A DNA stretch of 52,155 nucleotides from Fibrobacter sp. Its GTDB lineage: Bacteria > Fibrobacterota > Fibrobacteria > Fibrobacterales > Fibrobacteraceae. The notes under the pieces are model-generated. The model made no database searches and was not told the origin of the DNA. It was given only the letters and a program-made list of their open reading frames with translations. Position numbers and translations under genes: made by a program. The stretch spans positions 1-52,155 of the forward strand of contig JAFZOV010000028.1 in the NCBI GenBank assembly GCA_017550445.1. Reading direction: 5' to 3'. This document shows, piece after piece, positions 33,136 to 42,419 of the stretch (position 1 is the stretch's first letter; every line of letters begins with the position of its first letter).

Positions 33136-34179
33136 ATGACCGAATCCGAAGAAATAGAACGACTGAAGGCCGAGATCAAGGCGCTGCGCGACATCATCGA
33201 CGAAAAGCCGGGCAAAATGGTCGGCAACAGCGGCGAAATGCGCACCGTCTACAAGCAGATTAGGGCATGCGCCGGCAACGACGCTCCGGCACTCATCTAC
33301 GGTAACGACGGCACCGGCAAGGAGCTCACCGCCCGCACCATCGCAGAGACTTCAACCCGCAAAGACAAACCCTTCGTCATACTCGGATGTTCAAACCTCA
33401 GCGACACCTTCGGGAACCCAGCAAACACCTTTGAAAGCGAATTTTTCGGCTACGAGCGCGGCGCGTTCGTAGGCGCAAACACGCGCCACATCGGCAAGGC
33501 CGAAGCCGCAAACGGCGGCACGCTGTACCTAGACGACGTTTCTGCGCTCTCCCTCCCCGACCAAGAAAAGCTCCTACGCTTTTTGCAAGGACAAACATTC
33601 TACCGCCTCGGCGGAAACATGCAACTGCATTCCGACGTGCGACTCATCGTAGCATCAAGCCAAAACCTCGAAGAAATGATGCAACAAGAACTGTTCCGCG
33701 AAGACCTGTTCTACCGTCTGAACATCGTACAGATTTCACTCCCCGACTTAGCTCAGCGCAAGAGCGACATCTTGCTTTTGGCGGAGCATTTCATTTCGCA
33801 AGTGAACCTCAAGTACGGCAAACACGTGGTGCGCCTTTCCACTCCCGCCATCGACATGCTCATGAGTTACCACTGGCCAGGCAACGTGCAAGAGCTCGAA
33901 AACTGCATCGAGCGCGCGGCACTCGCCACCGACGACGACTGCATCCATTCACACAACTTGCCGCCCACCTTGCAAACTGACGATTCAGCCCGTAGACCGC
34001 TACTGCCGAACAAGAAGGTACCGCTATCGACGCTCATGGACACCTACGAAAAAGAAATTCTGAGCGAGGCTTTAAAAAGAAATGACGGCAACATGTCTGC
34101 CGCCGCTAGGGATTTAAGCATTTCGCCGAGAGTGATGCACTACAAGGTGCATCGGTTAAATATTAAAATAGCGGAATAA
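33136..34179 (+). CDS. NifA/NtrC-type AAA+ transcriptional activator, variant GAFVGA loop
   Basis: The 347-residue protein has a short coiled-coil start (residues 4-20), a central sigma54-interaction AAA+ domain (about 28-260) and a Fis-type HTH (about 318-345, GNMSAAARDLSISPRVM). No receiver or GAF domain is present, so input must come from elsewhere. Walker A is GNDGTGKE (56-63). The sigma54-contact loop reads GAFVGA (109-114) instead of GAFTGA, and Walker B reads LYLDD (D134 in place of the usual Glu). Both changes may weaken sigma54 remodelling or alter ATP hydrolysis. It is divergent from glnN, which suggests nitrogen control. There is no Shine-Dalgarno; its leader is a dispersed repeat. 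Confidence 0.85.
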   Translation: MTESEEIERLKAEIKALRDIIDEKPGKMVGNSGEMRTVYKQIRACAGNDAPALIYGNDGTGKELTARTIAETSTRKDKPFVILGCSNLSDTFGNPANTFESEFFGYERGAFVGANTRHIGKAEAANGGTLYLDDVSALSLPDQEKLLRFLQGQTFYRLGGNMQLHSDVRLIVASSQNLEEMMQQELFREDLFYRLNIVQISLPDLAQRKSDILLLAEHFISQVNLKYGKHVVRLSTPAIDMLMSYHWPGNVQELENCIERAALATDDDCIHSHNLPPTLQTDDSARRPLLPNKKVPLSTLMDTYEKEILSEALKRNDGNMSAAARDLSISPRVMHYKVHRLNIKIAE

Positions 34180-34253
34180 AAAAGGAGATCCCCGCCTGCG
34201 CGGGGATGACATGGTAACAGGGGATTCCCGATCAAGTCGGGGACGACATCCTA
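34180..34253 (+). repeat. Two tandem family B palindromes
   Basis: First AAAAGGAGATCCCCG-CCTG-CGCGGGGATGAC (34180-34212), then AGGGGATTCCCGA-TCAAG-TCGGGGACGAC (34219-34253). They fill the gap between the convergent activator and giant-protein genes, and the second overlaps the latter's stop codon (34251-34253). Confidence 0.85.
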
Positions 34254-37200
34254 CTTGACATTCACCTGAACCGCGTCCTTGTCCACACGCACCGTGTAGC
34301 TACCGGACTTGGGCACATCCACTCGCTGCGACCCATTGGAAACAATACCACGTTTTACAACGCGGCCATCCATGTCGAACACGGCATAACGGGCACCCAC
34401 TTGCGCTTTTTCGATATTGAAGGCGCGCGATTCAACAACCACATTAAAGCGTGCAGAAGCGCTCTTGAATTCGGCCTTGTACACGCCATCTTCTAGCACC
34501 CACTTGTCAAAGGTAAATGTCTTGCCATTTTTCGTGTAATCCTTGGGTTTTACACTCAGCAAAGCACGGGCAATGGTCGTATCGGCGCGGTCTGTGTAAA
34601 TGACCACAATTTCGCCCTTGTCGCCATTGGCGTCATAACGGATTGTCTTCTGGAACAAAGGATACAAGCTTTTGTTGCCGGCATCCGTTTCACGCATGGC
34701 CTTCACGCGTTCGCCACGGCCCTTCGTCTTTGTATACCAGCCCTTGAATTTCCAGCTTGTATCGGATTTCATTACCGCATCGGGCAGAACAGTCACTTCA
34801 CCATAGTTATAGCCCTTAAACGATTTAGTCAGTTCGGCACCTTCGGGCAGGTGGAAGTTGATCACATAAACAACATCACCCTTCGTAAAGACTGGCACAT
34901 AATATCCCGTTGATTCATCTTTTTCCCAACCGGCAAGAGTATAGGAATCGTCCTTTCCTTTTACCTTGATGGGCGGCAAATGATTGTTCAAAGCATCATT
35001 AATCTTTTGTTCAATCTGCGACTTAGAATCCTTAGCGCGAATAACTACATGGATTGTATCCGTGGCGCCATCACCATACTTGACTAGAATCATTTCTACG
35101 AGCAAAGTTCCCTTGAAGTCCGGTTCGTAACTGCCAGTTTTTTCATTCTTCTTCCAGTCAAGTGTATAAGTGGAATCGCCGTCATCCGGCTTACTCGGGA
35201 GCGCAATGCCCTGCTGCTCAAGCGCTTCGTTAATCTTTTCAACAATATCCTTGTGAACATCGGTTACATGGATTTCTACATCGATATACTTTTCAGGGTT
35301 ATCCTGGTACTTCACGTCAATTGTATCTTTCTTTACCGTAGCGTCAAAGACCGGTTCATACGAGCCCGTTGCAGGGTTCTTTCCCCAACCATCAAAGGTA
35401 TAAGTAGAATCCTTGTCATCACTCTTGGTCGGGAGCGGAATCGGCGGAACATGTCCCGTAAGAGCATCATTAATCTTTTCGCTAATCAAGGAATCAGAAT
35501 CATCGTCACCCACAACCACATGGAGTGTATCGCCGGCATCATTGTAAGCAACAACAATCTCCGGAGGTGTAATGGCCAAAGAACCATCAGTCACGTTAAA
35601 GGTCACATCAAAGTTATTGTTCTTGTTCGTGAACAATTCTTTAGAAAGGCCCATCGTGTACGCACCACTCTTGATCTTCTTAATCACGGAATCGCCGCTA
35701 AAGGCATAATCGCTAACCTCGTAAAGCGGATTGTCTATAAGAACATCGTAGCCAGACACAACCTGTTCCACGCCATTATAGGCGTAGGTTCCACTGCGGC
35801 CCACGATTGTTACATTCGCAGAAGCCTTCGTAACCTTAAGAGTTCCCTCGGTCTTGGTAATCGTATAGTTTTTATCTACGTCTGTTCCTTCTTTCAACTC
35901 ATAAATGAAGGCATTTACGCTAGTTCCCACATTCGTCTGAGAACCTGTTACCGTAAAGTAGGCGCCTTCGCCAGGAGCAAAGCCATCTCCACCAACAGCA
36001 ACATCTGTAGCGACAAGAGCCGTTCCATCGTACACCTTGGAGCCGTCACCAGTTGACAAAGTCACAGAACGTTTGTCAATGGTAAAGTCCGCAGAATCTG
36101 CTGTTACACGATAATTGGGATTGGGCGTGTAACTAGCCACAATTTCTTTTTCATATGATCCTGCATCCTTCTTTGAAGGATTTCTGCGGTAGTACCGTAC
36201 CCCAAGATTATCCGAAGCAAAAAGCCCCGAAACATTTCCCGTAAATTCAGGATCGGCATCGCCATAAATTTTAGACTTTCCAGCATCAACCTTAATGGTC
36301 ACTTCAGCCGGAGTCACAGTCAATGTACCGAGATTCACTTCTTTGATGTAATAGTTAGAAGACTTTGCTGCACCCCAAACGATTTTATTTTTTTCATAAG
36401 TGTTTACGCTAGAACCGACTACAGTTTGCTTACCCGTTGGCGTAACCGTAGCGGTTTCAGTGCCAACAAGACCACTGATAGATCCTGAAGCCGTAAGAGC
36501 AGTTCCATCATAGGTCTTTGAATCACTTGCAGTTGTAATCGTAAGCGGAGCCTTAGTCACCGTCAAGGTACCTGCGATCTTGTTGATTTCATATTCACCA
36601 GCAACACTGGAGCCACCACGGGTTACCGTGACCGCACCCACCTTATTGGAAGTGGATCCTGCATTAATAATGGTTCCCGTAATCACCGCCGTCAGAGCAT
36701 CACCTTCCTTGAGTCCCGTAACGGTGAAGTCATCCATAGTCAGCGCTGTTCCATCATAGACCTTCTGCGCATCCTTGGCTATCACCGTAATAACCGGCTT
36801 CGCCGTAACAGTTATCTCCGCAGTAGTTGTTGGTTTTCCCGTATAGTTCGGGTTTTCAGCCTTAATATTGATGGTGTACTTACCCGGCGTCGTCGGTAGA
36901 GTTAATTCGCTTTTACTCTTCCAATCGTCAACACCATCACCTTCTATATGGTACCAGAATGTCGTTACGCCGCTCACCGCATTGCTCGTCGGCATTCCCT
37001 GAATAGAACCGCCAACCGTCACGTATTCGTTAGCCATGGCAATGGTAAACGTACCTACCTTCGGGCTAATCGTCAGACCTGTCGCAGGCCCAGTAATCGA
37101 TGTTACGTTATAGTTTGCCGTTACATCATGACCTTCCTTGTCCAAAATTTTCACATCGGCAGTCGCTGTCATCTCTGCCGGATATGTACCCGCTTCGGTG

Positions 37201-40200
37201 GCCGTAATTTCGTAGCCGACATTATGAGTGTGTCCAGAAACCAATCCCGTCGGAGTAGCCTTGCTTACCACATGAATTTCGTTACCTGTATACTCCTTCG
37301 TTTCGTCGTCGCCCGCAAAGCTCACGTCCTTCTTGGAAACAGCCACAGTGGCACTAGTGTTGACGTAAACTACATTAAACTTGTCTGTCACGACTTCGTT
37401 CGTTTTCGTATTTATAATTGCAAAACTTACCAATTTAGCATCAATCGGGCCATCAAGTACATTCTTGATAGAATCCGTTACCGTCACAGCCTTGTATCCA
37501 TTCGGAAGCTTAGACCAAGTCACTTGTGCGCCACAACTCTTGCCGTTGTATACGCATGTTGTATCTTTGACCTCAACAGTTACCTTAACTTGATTCCACA
37601 AGGCATACAATGTCGTATCATGATAAGACGATTTGACATCAATTTTAGTGACCTTGGTTCCTGTAGAATCATTTGTCGTATACCAGCCCTTGAATGCGAA
37701 GCCATCCTTCGTCGGATTCTTTAAAGTAATGTCCGCATCGTCTATGGTGTAAGAGGCAATATTACCAGCGTCATTTATGCCGCCATTCAGTTCATAAGTA
37801 ATCTTATAGACCGCCTTTTTCCAATGCGGATACAATTCGATTTCCGCATTAGCCGTATACGTGCCTGACAAATCATATGCTTTATCGCCGCCAGGGGTTG
37901 TGGCCCAGCCATCTTGTACATATCCCGCTTTCTTGTAAGATTCTCCCGGCAATGGAACCGGGTCGCCATACCTTTTTATGACCGGTTCTACAATATCTAA
38001 ACCATCATCGCCACCAATCAACCAAATTGTATAAGTCCGGACTTTCGACTTGTAATAAAGGGACAAATCTCCGGTTCTAGAACCCGGTGCAATCTGTTCC
38101 GCCTTATTGCTAGAGGCACCGTCATAGAACCACCCATCAAACACCAAGCTGTCGTTTTTATATGTGGGGGCCTTAAACACAACATTGTCTTCCACTGTAT
38201 AGGAACCCGGATTTTCTACAGAATTTGTCCATCCATCAGACAAGTTATATGCAATTTTATAACGCGCCGGAGTCCATTTGGCATAAAGCACCAGATTTTG
38301 CGTCAGAATCGCCTTGCCATTGAGGTCATACAGGTTCTGGCAATTTTCTTCGGTATACCAGCCTTCAAACTTGTACCCTTCTTTACTCGGATTTTCGGCA
38401 GGGCCCTTAGCGTAGTCGCCTTCTTCCACAATTTCTTCTCTATAAACAGATTCATGACCTGTCATATAAGTGACCTTATATACAGGCGACAAAGTCCATT
38501 GGGCATAGAACGTTTCATTATTCTTCGTGGCTATTCCAAAATTGTCCAAAACAGCTCCGCTTGTTGTTTTGGCCCAACCAGCAAAGTTATGGGTTCTGCC
38601 GTTTGCTTTATAAGTAGAAGGCAACTGGCTTGCAGTGAATCCATCAAGAGTAATGGAATCACCTTTAGCCACAACCTTTGTCAATTGAGTCGCATTGCTA
38701 CCAGTATTGAAGTCAAAAATAATTGTATAGGTCGTCACATCGGTCCACACGGCATACACAGTCGTAGGGGCATAAACAAATCCCAGATTGTCGTCTTTCT
38801 TAGTTGCTGTAGGCGACAAAGCCCAGCCTTCAAACTTCTTGAATCCATTCTTGGGAATCGATATTTCGTCACCCGTTATGGCATCGCCAAATCGCAGGTA
38901 TTTTACCGTCTTCTTGGCATTCTCAGGATAAGAACCCCCGTTCGCACTAAACGTGATCGTGTAGATAGTTGCACCGTTTGAATCTTTAGACACACCCTGG
39001 TTAGTAATATGGTCGCCCGTGGACCATACCCCTTCTTTAGAGCAGGAGGCACCATCCCAATCGCCCTCGTTCAAAATGCAGGCGATTTGTGAATCGTTGA
39101 GGAACGACACCGCATAGATTCCAATTGCAGGCCCAACAGCAACACCCTTATCAACGTCGTTCTCATCATAGTAAGTATTGCTAACAAGTGTTTTATTATC
39201 ATCATAGCGCAAGCCAATCACGCCGCCATCATGTGCCGTCAAATCATTGACAAACTTACCACCATCGTAAACGCACGATTCAATTTTAACCTTATTCTTC
39301 GCCTGACCAATAACACCGCCCACATAAGCTTCACTACCGGATATCTGGATTGAGACTACGCTCAAGTTGTCCTTAATCAAGCCTTCATCTGCATTACCCA
39401 CAACGCCGCCAACAGCCTGGCCTTTACCACTATTGTAAAGAATACCCGATGCATAGCAACCTTGAACAGTACCGGTCTTTTGCCACGCGACAATGGTTCC
39501 CACACTGATTTTTTTGCTTGCATTATCAATAATAGACTGGATATCCGTTTCGGCCTTAATGCTCACACTATCAAGAACAACATCCTTGACCATGCCGCCA
39601 TGCAAGGCAGCAATAAAAGCAACATTCTGCCCAAAATTTTTATTAATTTGGGAGATATATTCGGTACTGACCGACAAATTCTTGATAGTAACATGATTAC
39701 CGTCAAAGACGCCTTTAAAAAGTGCATCACCCTTACCAGCCGCAATGGGAACAAAGGGCTTATGATTCATATCGATATAATCTGCCACTACCTTTGCATT
39801 CATTTCAATAATTACTTCATAACTCTTTTTTTCCGTTTTTTCGGCAATGGCCGTTATTGCATCATAATTATTCCCAAAGCTTTTAAAAAAGGCATCCACA
39901 TTTGCAGCGATAATTTCTGCCTTGGCTTCCTTAATAGAATCTGCCACAACTTTTAAAGAATCATTTTTGGCCTTATTCCATATTTTAGTAGAGTCCTTTT
40001 TCAAATCATCGGTGCTGGCCGTATCTAAAAAATTCTTTTTAACTTTACCAGCATAAGCCTCCGCCTTCGCCGTATCACTACTAGTCATCGTAGCAGGAGC
40101 CAAGGAATCCGCCGAAAACCTCTTAGCCTGTTCCTTAGAAACATAAATGTTCACAGAATCGGAAAACCACGCCAAGTTTGCCGCGGACTCAATCAAGTAA

Positions 40201-40340
40201 TACTTTTTTCCGTCTATTGTCGTTTCATTCGCCTTCGTCCTGGTCGTACCATCCCAAACATCCGCCAATGCGGACTGAACACCTGCCACAAAAATAAGCA
40301 GGGAGAGCAACTTTCCGAGAGAAATCTTACCTGTATTCAT
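34251..40340 (-). CDS. Giant InlB-repeat / MBG-domain surface protein with sorting CTD
   Basis: This 2029-residue secreted protein has a signal peptide (ends near QSALA), a region with a GLUG-like pattern (about 200-440), and six or seven InlB/Listeria-Bacteroides B-repeats (about 455-920; e.g. GFKKFEGWALSPTATKK, ANGGS, VYAVWT). MBG-type beta domains follow (about 1170-1590), each with a KTYDGTAL-like signature. Then come three copies of an about-75-residue repeat (IHVVxxAxDSKxxIxxKINDAL ... YTxxGWxKxxxTGSYEPxF; about 1590-1830), further InlB-like units, and a type A sorting domain ending in VQVNVK. An adhesin or structural surface role is likely. ATG 40340 fits AGAGGA at 7 nt; the ATG 6 nt earlier abuts it. 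Confidence 0.88.
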   Translation of the reverse strand: MNTGKISLGKLLSLLIFVAGVQSALADVWDGTTRTKANETTIDGKKYYLIESAANLAWFSDSVNIYVSKEQAKRFSADSLAPATMTSSDTAKAEAYAGKVKKNFLDTASTDDLKKDSTKIWNKAKNDSLKVVADSIKEAKAEIIAANVDAFFKSFGNNYDAITAIAEKTEKKSYEVIIEMNAKVVADYIDMNHKPFVPIAAGKGDALFKGVFDGNHVTIKNLSVSTEYISQINKNFGQNVAFIAALHGGMVKDVVLDSVSIKAETDIQSIIDNASKKISVGTIVAWQKTGTVQGCYASGILYNSGKGQAVGGVVGNADEGLIKDNLSVVSIQISGSEAYVGGVIGQAKNKVKIESCVYDGGKFVNDLTAHDGGVIGLRYDDNKTLVSNTYYDENDVDKGVAVGPAIGIYAVSFLNDSQIACILNEGDWDGASCSKEGVWSTGDHITNQGVSKDSNGATIYTITFSANGGSYPENAKKTVKYLRFGDAITGDEISIPKNGFKKFEGWALSPTATKKDDNLGFVYAPTTVYAVWTDVTTYTIIFDFNTGSNATQLTKVVAKGDSITLDGFTASQLPSTYKANGRTHNFAGWAKTTSGAVLDNFGIATKNNETFYAQWTLSPVYKVTYMTGHESVYREEIVEEGDYAKGPAENPSKEGYKFEGWYTEENCQNLYDLNGKAILTQNLVLYAKWTPARYKIAYNLSDGWTNSVENPGSYTVEDNVVFKAPTYKNDSLVFDGWFYDGASSNKAEQIAPGSRTGDLSLYYKSKVRTYTIWLIGGDDGLDIVEPVIKRYGDPVPLPGESYKKAGYVQDGWATTPGGDKAYDLSGTYTANAEIELYPHWKKAVYKITYELNGGINDAGNIASYTIDDADITLKNPTKDGFAFKGWYTTNDSTGTKVTKIDVKSSYHDTTLYALWNQVKVTVEVKDTTCVYNGKSCGAQVTWSKLPNGYKAVTVTDSIKNVLDGPIDAKLVSFAIINTKTNEVVTDKFNVVYVNTSATVAVSKKDVSFAGDDETKEYTGNEIHVVSKATPTGLVSGHTHNVGYEITATEAGTYPAEMTATADVKILDKEGHDVTANYNVTSITGPATGLTISPKVGTFTIAMANEYVTVGGSIQGMPTSNAVSGVTTFWYHIEGDGVDDWKSKSELTLPTTPGKYTINIKAENPNYTGKPTTTAEITVTAKPVITVIAKDAQKVYDGTALTMDDFTVTGLKEGDALTAVITGTIINAGSTSNKVGAVTVTRGGSSVAGEYEINKIAGTLTVTKAPLTITTASDSKTYDGTALTASGSISGLVGTETATVTPTGKQTVVGSSVNTYEKNKIVWGAAKSSNYYIKEVNLGTLTVTPAEVTIKVDAGKSKIYGDADPEFTGNVSGLFASDNLGVRYYRRNPSKKDAGSYEKEIVASYTPNPNYRVTADSADFTIDKRSVTLSTGDGSKVYDGTALVATDVAVGGDGFAPGEGAYFTVTGSQTNVGTSVNAFIYELKEGTDVDKNYTITKTEGTLKVTKASANVTIVGRSGTYAYNGVEQVVSGYDVLIDNPLYEVSDYAFSGDSVIKKIKSGAYTMGLSKELFTNKNNNFDVTFNVTDGSLAITPPEIVVAYNDAGDTLHVVVGDDDSDSLISEKINDALTGHVPPIPLPTKSDDKDSTYTFDGWGKNPATGSYEPVFDATVKKDTIDVKYQDNPEKYIDVEIHVTDVHKDIVEKINEALEQQGIALPSKPDDGDSTYTLDWKKNEKTGSYEPDFKGTLLVEMILVKYGDGATDTIHVVIRAKDSKSQIEQKINDALNNHLPPIKVKGKDDSYTLAGWEKDESTGYYVPVFTKGDVVYVINFHLPEGAELTKSFKGYNYGEVTVLPDAVMKSDTSWKFKGWYTKTKGRGERVKAMRETDAGNKSLYPLFQKTIRYDANGDKGEIVVIYTDRADTTIARALLSVKPKDYTKNGKTFTFDKWVLEDGVYKAEFKSASARFNVVVESRAFNIEKAQVGARYAVFDMDGRVVKRGIVSNGSQRVDVPKSGSYTVRVDKDAVQVNVK

Positions 40341-40346
40341 AATCAT

Positions 40347-40528
40347 TCCTCTTATACTAGCGTTTGTCCTTCAACAAAAACAAGGAAAACCACTAGGAAT
40401 CCTTCTTGACTCAAAACTAATTATTTTTTTTTACAAATTCCATTTTTTTTAATATTTTTTTGCACAATGGCTATTTTTTACTTATTTTTTGTAATTGAAA
40501 CCCTGTTTATGGGAGCCAACGCACGATT
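40347..40528. other. AT-rich divergent promoter region
   Basis: About 180 nt between the divergent giant-protein and barrel genes with long T and A runs and several TATTTTTT words. Promoters are expected for both sides, but no single -33/-7 pair stands out. Confidence 0.4.
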
Positions 40529-41593
40529 ATGACTACATTTCGCAAAATTTTAACCCTCAGCAGCCTATTGGCTGTTTTCGGATTTGCCCAAGGATCCCCT
40601 GAACCTCCCCCCGCAAATAACGATGGATGGGACGAATGGACCGAATCCAACGATTCAACCGCCACGACTAGCCAATCACAGGTGGCCAACCAGGATTCTA
40701 TAGCAAAAGACTCCGTCGCCGTCCAGGCAGCAACCGATAGCACAAAAACTACCGACACTACCAAAGTAGCCGAAGCTTCTCAGGACTCGACCACGGCAGA
40801 TTCCACCGTTGCAGACAGCGCGGCACCTAAAAAGCCCCGCAACAAGATTACCTACGCCGACTACCAAAAGAAAGTCATACGTGCCGCAAAAAAACGTTCA
40901 AGGACACTGCATCACGGCCTAAGCCTTGTCAGCGCAGATTACCATGACAAGAACTACTGGCATGTGGACCACGATGCCAACTGGGGCATGGGCATGGGCA
41001 TGTACTACTTCTACAGACGCTACATTGGCAACTACCTGGGATTCCAGGGCCGATTGGGCGCCCTATACCGCTACTCCCGATGGACATTTGACGTCGACGA
41101 ACAGGACGGAAAACTTTCTACTGGCGAAAAATACACCATGGTACAAAACCTTGACCGCAAGTACTACAACTTCTCGGCAGACATGCCTCTCACAGGAAAG
41201 GTCGGTTACCATATCAAGGGCACAACCACATTCTTTTTCGCCAGCGCAACATTTGGACTGACCAAGCCCATCTATGAAATGACCGATACCGAAAACAGGC
41301 TCTACCTTAAAACAAAAGACAAGGACCTGAAGGCAGACCTAGATTTGATCGGCAGTGCCGGTCAGAACCCGTTCCCTGTTTACGAAAGCCACCAGACCAA
41401 CAAGTTCTTCTATATGGACGACTGGGAAACCAACGGTTGGATCGGTCTCGGTATCGAAAGCAGACTAATTTCGTTTGAATTCCAGATGTTCGCTATTGGT
41501 GGAGCAACACAAAATGCAAACCACCGGTATTATCACATTGGACACGACAGTCACCCGACCTGGCGTATGTTCTTGGACTTTAGCATAAAGTAA
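40529..41593 (+). CDS. Outer membrane beta-barrel protein with Ser/Thr/Asp linker
   Basis: The 354-residue protein has a signal peptide (cleavage after FGFAQ). A low-complexity acidic linker follows (about 25-105, rich in DSTA and TDS words), then a short basic segment (KKPRNKITYADYQKKVI). The C-terminal beta-barrel-like region (about 130-354) is full of Tyr/Phe/Trp and ends in FLDFSIK. The plan is the same as in the protein at 10038-11231 (linker plus barrel), but the sequences are unrelated by eye. Function unknown. A lipoprotein gene follows by 12 nt, repeating the lipoprotein/barrel pairing seen in the fibro-slime operon. Confidence 0.75.
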   Translation: MTTFRKILTLSSLLAVFGFAQGSPEPPPANNDGWDEWTESNDSTATTSQSQVANQDSIAKDSVAVQAATDSTKTTDTTKVAEASQDSTTADSTVADSAAPKKPRNKITYADYQKKVIRAAKKRSRTLHHGLSLVSADYHDKNYWHVDHDANWGMGMGMYYFYRRYIGNYLGFQGRLGALYRYSRWTFDVDEQDGKLSTGEKYTMVQNLDRKYYNFSADMPLTGKVGYHIKGTTTFFFASATFGLTKPIYEMTDTENRLYLKTKDKDLKADLDLIGSAGQNPFPVYESHQTNKFFYMDDWETNGWIGLGIESRLISFEFQMFAIGGATQNANHRYYHIGHDSHPTWRMFLDFSIK

Positions 41594-41605
41594 TGAGGTG
41601 AGATT

Positions 41606-42418
41606 ATGAATCAGAAAAGCTTTATGTTGAAACTCGTTTCTATTCCGCTGATTGCGTTGACCGCATCCTGCTTCACAGCTTGCGGCGACAACCCCATTGA
41701 AGCAGAAAACAAAAAACAGGCTGAACTCTCCATCGATGTAGATTCTGCTCTGGACACCTTGGCAAGCCGTCGCGAAAACACGGATTACTATTCCTGCTAC
41801 GACAAGACCAAGCGTTTTGTGGACAACTACAAAAAGCGTTGCGACAACTTTATCGACAGGTATCGCAGCAGTAGCGCCGACTCGGTGCTGAGCCTTTCCA
41901 CCGTCATCAGGATGGTCAAGGACGAAGACGGCTATAACGACAAAGGCAGCTTTGTCGGCGAGAGCAATGACCCGACAATCAGCTATTTGCAAGTCTCAAA
42001 AATGCTGAGCATCACGCTTACCAGCTATAAGCAGACTGCAGATTCCATTAGCAAGAGCAAAAAAATTGGCGACCCCGAAATCAGGTTCCTTGTAAAGTCC
42101 TACATTGACTCTGAACCTTCGGAATACGACCCGCTTTCAGCAACGGCTCTAGACACCCTCGATGTCAAGAAATGGAGCGGCGAAAAGAAAGTCGCCATCC
42201 AGATTCCACGCGGTATAGACGCCATCAAGATTTGCCCTGTACTTAGGGACAAGAACGAGCATGACGCCTACTATGATGACGAAGACCTGTTGAAGGATTC
42301 CGACTGCGTCTCCGTGAAAAACCTGGGATGGGTCGAAGAGAACAAGGTCAAGTCACAGACTACAAAGGGAGACAAGGCAACCATTTCTTGGGAATGGTTC
42401 CTGTACCCGATTGAATAG
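41606..42418 (+). CDS. Lipoprotein of unknown function paired with a barrel protein
   Basis: The 270-residue protein has a lipoprotein signal peptide; the acylated Cys is probably in LTASC or in FTAC four residues later. The mature part is charged, with a YYSCYDKTKRFVDNYKKRC segment and other Cys residues that could form disulfides. No known family is recognised. AGGTGAG precedes the ATG. It starts 12 nt behind the barrel gene and is probably co-transcribed with it. It converges on the DEAD-box helicase gene with a single nucleotide between the stops. Confidence 0.75.
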   Translation: MNQKSFMLKLVSIPLIALTASCFTACGDNPIEAENKKQAELSIDVDSALDTLASRRENTDYYSCYDKTKRFVDNYKKRCDNFIDRYRSSSADSVLSLSTVIRMVKDEDGYNDKGSFVGESNDPTISYLQVSKMLSITLTSYKQTADSISKSKKIGDPEIRFLVKSYIDSEPSEYDPLSATALDTLDVKKWSGEKKVAIQIPRGIDAIKICPVLRDKNEHDAYYDDEDLLKDSDCVSVKNLGWVEENKVKSQTTKGDKATISWEWFLYPIE

Positions 42419-42419
42419 C

